The position numbers were made by a program, and so were the translations under genes. A DNA stretch of 64,000 bases, taken from contig NZ_BMIK01000015.1 in the NCBI RefSeq assembly GCF_014642075.1, positions 1 through 64,000 of the forward strand, read 5' to 3'. This stretch comes from Parapedobacter defluvii (GTDB lineage Bacteria; Bacteroidota; Bacteroidia; Sphingobacteriales; Sphingobacteriaceae). The notes below the pieces were generated by a model that ran no database searches, was not told where the DNA came from, and saw only the letters and a list, made by a program, of their open reading frames with translations. Below, one piece after another: positions 60,860 to 64,000 of this stretch. Position 1 is the stretch's first letter, and each line of letters starts with the position of its first letter.

Positions 60860-63800
60860 ATGAATCCTGTAGAACTGCAAGCCACCTCCAATTTCAGCTT
60901 CCTCCGTGGGGCATCCCATCCGGGGGAACTGGTCGCTCAGGCGGCGGCATTGGGATATCAGGCCATTGCCATTACCGACCGTAACAGTTTCGCAGGGATC
61001 GTGCGCGGGCATACCGCTGCAAAGAAGTGCGGCATACGCCTCATCCCCGCATGCCGACTCGACCTGAGGGATGGCCCGAGTTTGCTGGCCTACCCGACAG
61101 ACCGGGAGGCTTATGGACGCCTTTCCCGTTTACTGACCGTAGGCAACCGCCGTGCAGAGAAAGGCGAGTGCCATTTGGACAAAGCGGACGTATATACGTA
61201 TGGCAAAGGCATGAAGTTTATCGTCGTACCACCCGATCGGCTTACAGCCACCTTTGAACTGGATGAGCGCTATAGCAAACACGTGGCCGAATACCGGGAC
61301 GTTTTGGGTGAAAATGTGTGCCTGGGTGCAACCCGCACGTACCTGGGAAACGATGCCAAAATATTCTTCCGGCTGCACCAATTGTGCAAACAGTTGGACA
61401 TGCCCATGGTAGCCCTCGGCGATGTGTATTACCACGAACCCCACCGCCGTGAACTGCAGGATGTGCTCACCTGTATCCGGGAAAAATGCACCATCCATAC
61501 CGCCGGTTTCCGGCTCCATTCCAATGCCGAGCGGTACCTCAAACCGCTGGATGAGGTAAAACGCCTGTTCCGGCAGTATCCCGATGCACTCCGCAATGCA
61601 GAAGCCCTTGCCGATGCATGCCAGTTTTCACTGGATGAATTGAAATACGTCTATCCCGAAGAGCTGACTTCGGAAGGACGGACGCCGCAGGAAGAACTGG
61701 TTTACCTGACGTGGAAAGGTGCTCGGGAAAAATTCAAGGAAGGTATTCCCGACAATATCCAGCAAACCATCGAACAGGAACTGGCGTTCATTGAGAAGAA
61801 AAACTATGCCTCTTATTTCCTGACCGTATATGATTACGTGCGTTATGCACGTGAACAGGACATCCTCTGCCAGGGACGTGGTTCGGCCGCTAATTCGGTA
61901 GTATGCTACTGCCTCGGCATCACCTCTGTAGACCCCATAGAGGTCAAGCTGTTGTTTGCACGTTTCATGTCTGACGCCCGCGATGAACCGCCGGATATTG
62001 ACGTGGACTTCGAGCACGAGCGGCGCGAAGAAGTGATCCAGTATATCTATAAAAAATATACCCGCGACCGAGCGGCCATTGTGGCTACTGTAACACAGGT
62101 ACATGCCAAGGGAGCCATCCGGGATGTAGGTAAGGCCATGGGATTATCACTGGATGCGGTGGGACGGCTGTCCGGCGTGATCGGCAGCCATTGGGACGAC
62201 CACATCGAGGAGGAACGATTGGCTGAACAGGGGTTCAATCTGAACGATCCGCACCTGAGGAAAGTATTGGAACTGATTGATCAGTACATCGGTTTTCCCC
62301 GCCAACTGGGGCAACATACGGGTGGTTTTGTCATTACGCAGGGCAGGCTGGATGAACTGTGTCCTATCCTTAATGCCCGCATGGAAGACCGTACCTGCCT
62401 CGAATGGAACAAAGACGACCTTGAAGCCCTGGGATTCCTCAAAGTGGATGTGCTGGGGCTGGGAATGCTGACCTGCATCCATAAAGCGTTCGACCTGATG
62501 AGGCAACATTATGGCCGCGAACTGACCCTGTCAAATGTACCGCAGGAAGACCGTGAGGTGTACGAAATGATCAGCCATGCCGACACGCTGGGGGTGTTCC
62601 AGATCGAGAGCCGCGCACAGATGTCTATGCTGCCCCGGTTGCGGCCTAAAAAGTTCTACGATCTGGTCATCGAGGTGGCGATTGTGCGGCCCGGGCCCAT
62701 ACAGGGCGACATGGTGCACCCTTACCTACGCCGCCGCAATAAAGAGGAGGTGATAGATTATCCCTCTGAGGAGATTAAAGGAATACTGGATCGGACGCTG
62801 GGCGTTCCTTTATTCCAGGAGCAGGCGATGGAAATCGCCATGGTGGCGGCCGATTTCACGGCTGCCGATGCCGACGAACTACGCCGTAGCATGGCTACCT
62901 TCAAGGCCAAAGGAGAAGTGGCCCGTTTCCAGCAGAAGATGGTGAATGGCATGGTCAAAAAGGGGTATACCGAGGAATTTGCTAACCGGGTATTCAACCA
63001 GCTCAAAGGATTCGGTAGTTACGGCTTCCCGGAAAGCCATGCGGCTTCTTTTGCCCTGCTGGTGTATATTTCTTCCTGGCTGAAATGCAAATACCCCGAC
63101 GTCTTCGCTGCCGCATTGCTCAACAGCCAGCCCATGGGGTTTTACCAGCCTGCGCAGATCGTAATCGATGCCCGCCGGCATGGGATCACGGTGTTGCCGG
63201 TAGATGTGAACCATTCGTATTGGGACCATACATTGGAAGGTGAATTTGGCAAAGAGCATCACGCTCTGCGGCTTGGATTCCGACAGGTGAAAGGACTGAC
63301 GGAAGAAGATATGCAACGATTGGCGGAGGCCCGCAAGGACGGATACCGATCCATAACGGCTTTGATGGATGCCGGTGTGCCACTCGCCGCCATGGAGCGG
63401 CTGGCGGATGCAGATGCGTTCCGGTCCATGGAATTTGACCGCAGGCATGCCCTGTGGAATGTTGCTGCACTGCAGGACCGGCCCGTGGCGCTGTTTGAAG
63501 GTCAACCGGCATGTATATCCGAAGGCCAGATTGAACTGCCTTTGATGACCCCGGGAGAACATGTGGTACAGGACTATGCCACGACCACTTTATCCTTAAA
63601 AGCCCATCCGGTTAGTTTCGTACGGGAGAAACTGAACATGCTGCATGTCACGCCCACGGGTACGCTATCCGAAATGAAGGATGGCATGTACGTGAAAGTA
63701 TGCGGCATGATAACCGTAAGGCAACGGCCCGGCACCGCCAAAGGGGTATTGTTTGTAACCATCGAGGATGAAACCGGGTTTGCCAACGTAGTGTTATGGG

Positions 63801-64000
63801 GCAAGGTATTTACGCAATACCGGAGGGAAATTCTGCAGGCCAGACTGCTGATGGTGGAAGGTAAATTGCAGATCGAAGGTGAAGTCATCCACGTGATCGG
63901 AAGCCGCTGCTTTAACCTGAATGGGTGGTTGCATAAACTTTCAGCCGCCGGAGAGGACCGTACCCCCAAAGAGGTGTTCTATAAAGGGCGGAATTTCAAA
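60860..64000 (+). CDS. dnaE2: Error-prone DNA polymerase DnaE2 (partial at the window edge)
   Basis: 1047 codons are visible, with no stop before the window ends. Order: PHP domain at the N-terminus (ELQATSNFSFLRGASHPGEL; ALGDVYYHE), polymerase palm with GRGSAANSVVCYCLGI and catalytic PDIDVDFEHERREEV, QLGQHTGGFVI, IRPGPIQGDMVHPYL-type loop (VRPGPIQGDMVHPYLRRR), ADELRRSMATFK, GFGSYGFPESHAASFALLVY and a C-terminal OB fold (VKVCGMITVRQRPGTAKGVL). The last codons (TPKEVFYKGRNFK) resemble the usual C-terminus, so few are missing. It is the catalytic subunit of the ImuA-ImuB mutasome. Confidence 0.95.
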   Translation, partial: MNPVELQATSNFSFLRGASHPGELVAQAAALGYQAIAITDRNSFAGIVRGHTAAKKCGIRLIPACRLDLRDGPSLLAYPTDREAYGRLSRLLTVGNRRAEKGECHLDKADVYTYGKGMKFIVVPPDRLTATFELDERYSKHVAEYRDVLGENVCLGATRTYLGNDAKIFFRLHQLCKQLDMPMVALGDVYYHEPHRRELQDVLTCIREKCTIHTAGFRLHSNAERYLKPLDEVKRLFRQYPDALRNAEALADACQFSLDELKYVYPEELTSEGRTPQEELVYLTWKGAREKFKEGIPDNIQQTIEQELAFIEKKNYASYFLTVYDYVRYAREQDILCQGRGSAANSVVCYCLGITSVDPIEVKLLFARFMSDARDEPPDIDVDFEHERREEVIQYIYKKYTRDRAAIVATVTQVHAKGAIRDVGKAMGLSLDAVGRLSGVIGSHWDDHIEEERLAEQGFNLNDPHLRKVLELIDQYIGFPRQLGQHTGGFVITQGRLDELCPILNARMEDRTCLEWNKDDLEALGFLKVDVLGLGMLTCIHKAFDLMRQHYGRELTLSNVPQEDREVYEMISHADTLGVFQIESRAQMSMLPRLRPKKFYDLVIEVAIVRPGPIQGDMVHPYLRRRNKEEVIDYPSEEIKGILDRTLGVPLFQEQAMEIAMVAADFTAADADELRRSMATFKAKGEVARFQQKMVNGMVKKGYTEEFANRVFNQLKGFGSYGFPESHAASFALLVYISSWLKCKYPDVFAAALLNSQPMGFYQPAQIVIDARRHGITVLPVDVNHSYWDHTLEGEFGKEHHALRLGFRQVKGLTEEDMQRLAEARKDGYRSITALMDAGVPLAAMERLADADAFRSMEFDRRHALWNVAALQDRPVALFEGQPACISEGQIELPLMTPGEHVVQDYATTTLSLKAHPVSFVREKLNMLHVTPTGTLSEMKDGMYVKVCGMITVRQRPGTAKGVLFVTIEDETGFANVVLWGKVFTQYRREILQARLLMVEGKLQIEGEVIHVIGSRCFNLNGWLHKLSAAGEDRTPKEVFYKGRNFK

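Noticed and set aside
1-64000. tRNA, rRNA, CRISPR arrays, intact transposases or prophage modules
   Set aside because: I looked for tRNA-like T-loops, regularly spaced repeats and transposase motifs while reading and saw none that hold up. A tRNAscan or ISfinder run would be decisive.

Overview
The window reads as a chromosomal segment from a member of the Bacteroidota, most likely Sphingobacteriia (Olivibacter/Parapedobacter-like; the genus is inference). The basis is two ECF sigma-FecR-SusC-SusD operons, several promoters of the Bacteroidota form TTTG/TTG-N19-21-TAnnTTTG, many lipoprotein signals, FtsX-like permeases, DUF1232, DKNYY and VCBS proteins, and a near absence of strong Shine-Dalgarno sites. 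No tRNA, rRNA, CRISPR array, intact prophage or intact IS was seen.

Layout. 1-6.5 kb is a decayed accessory region. It holds a truncated ORF6N gene whose tail runs into a ParE-like remnant, a second ORF6N fragment, an Abi-family pseudogene with one stop and two frameshifts, and a second ParE remnant, among ordinary genes (lipocalin, VOC protein, CaCA exchanger). 6.5-20.8 kb is a mixed housekeeping/stress region: beta-barrel, DUF1232, ArsR+SRPBCC pair, TlpA-like thioredoxin, SF1 helicase, FtsX permease, macro-domain protein, cupin. 21-26.7 kb holds an AraC-type regulator fused to a frameshifted FtsX permease, then a predicted CTAG-type restriction-modification pair. 26.7-30 kb is a small cluster of VOC, SRPBCC, DUF1801 and DoxX genes next to a GlxA-type AraC regulator. 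30-45 kb holds two convergent operons: VCBS/SGNH/PVC-type haem dehydrogenase on the plus strand, and ECF-FecR-SusC-SusD-GH28-like on the minus strand. A strong hairpin separates them. 48.6-58.4 kb is a second ECF-FecR-SusC-SusD operon whose cargo is a Tat-exported phospholipase C. 58.6-64 kb is the imuA-imuB-dnaE2 mutasome operon, running off the right edge.

The most unusual signal is a dispersed intergenic element present as three well-preserved copies (about 198-350, 3119-3275, 48495-48650) and three degraded ones. Each good copy has a GC hairpin that can fold two ways, a conserved AU-rich leader and a gap-free 23-codon small ORF (MKRQ..LLTDYIT, five variable residues, LLQR-x-C). The conserved codons differ mainly at synonymous sites. 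Where an upstream gene is visible, copies sit 0-32 nt after its stop codon. A second element of 79 nt, at 8980 and 17041 with one mismatch between them and a worn copy at 361, has the same CCCC-loop-GGGG-GGGG layout.

Other points of note: a 31-nt perfect palindrome inside the ORF6N gene with a near copy upstream of its start; a 5-bp tandem duplication that explains the permease frameshift; and a 21-bp near-palindrome between the imuA -7 element and its start codon, a candidate SOS operator.
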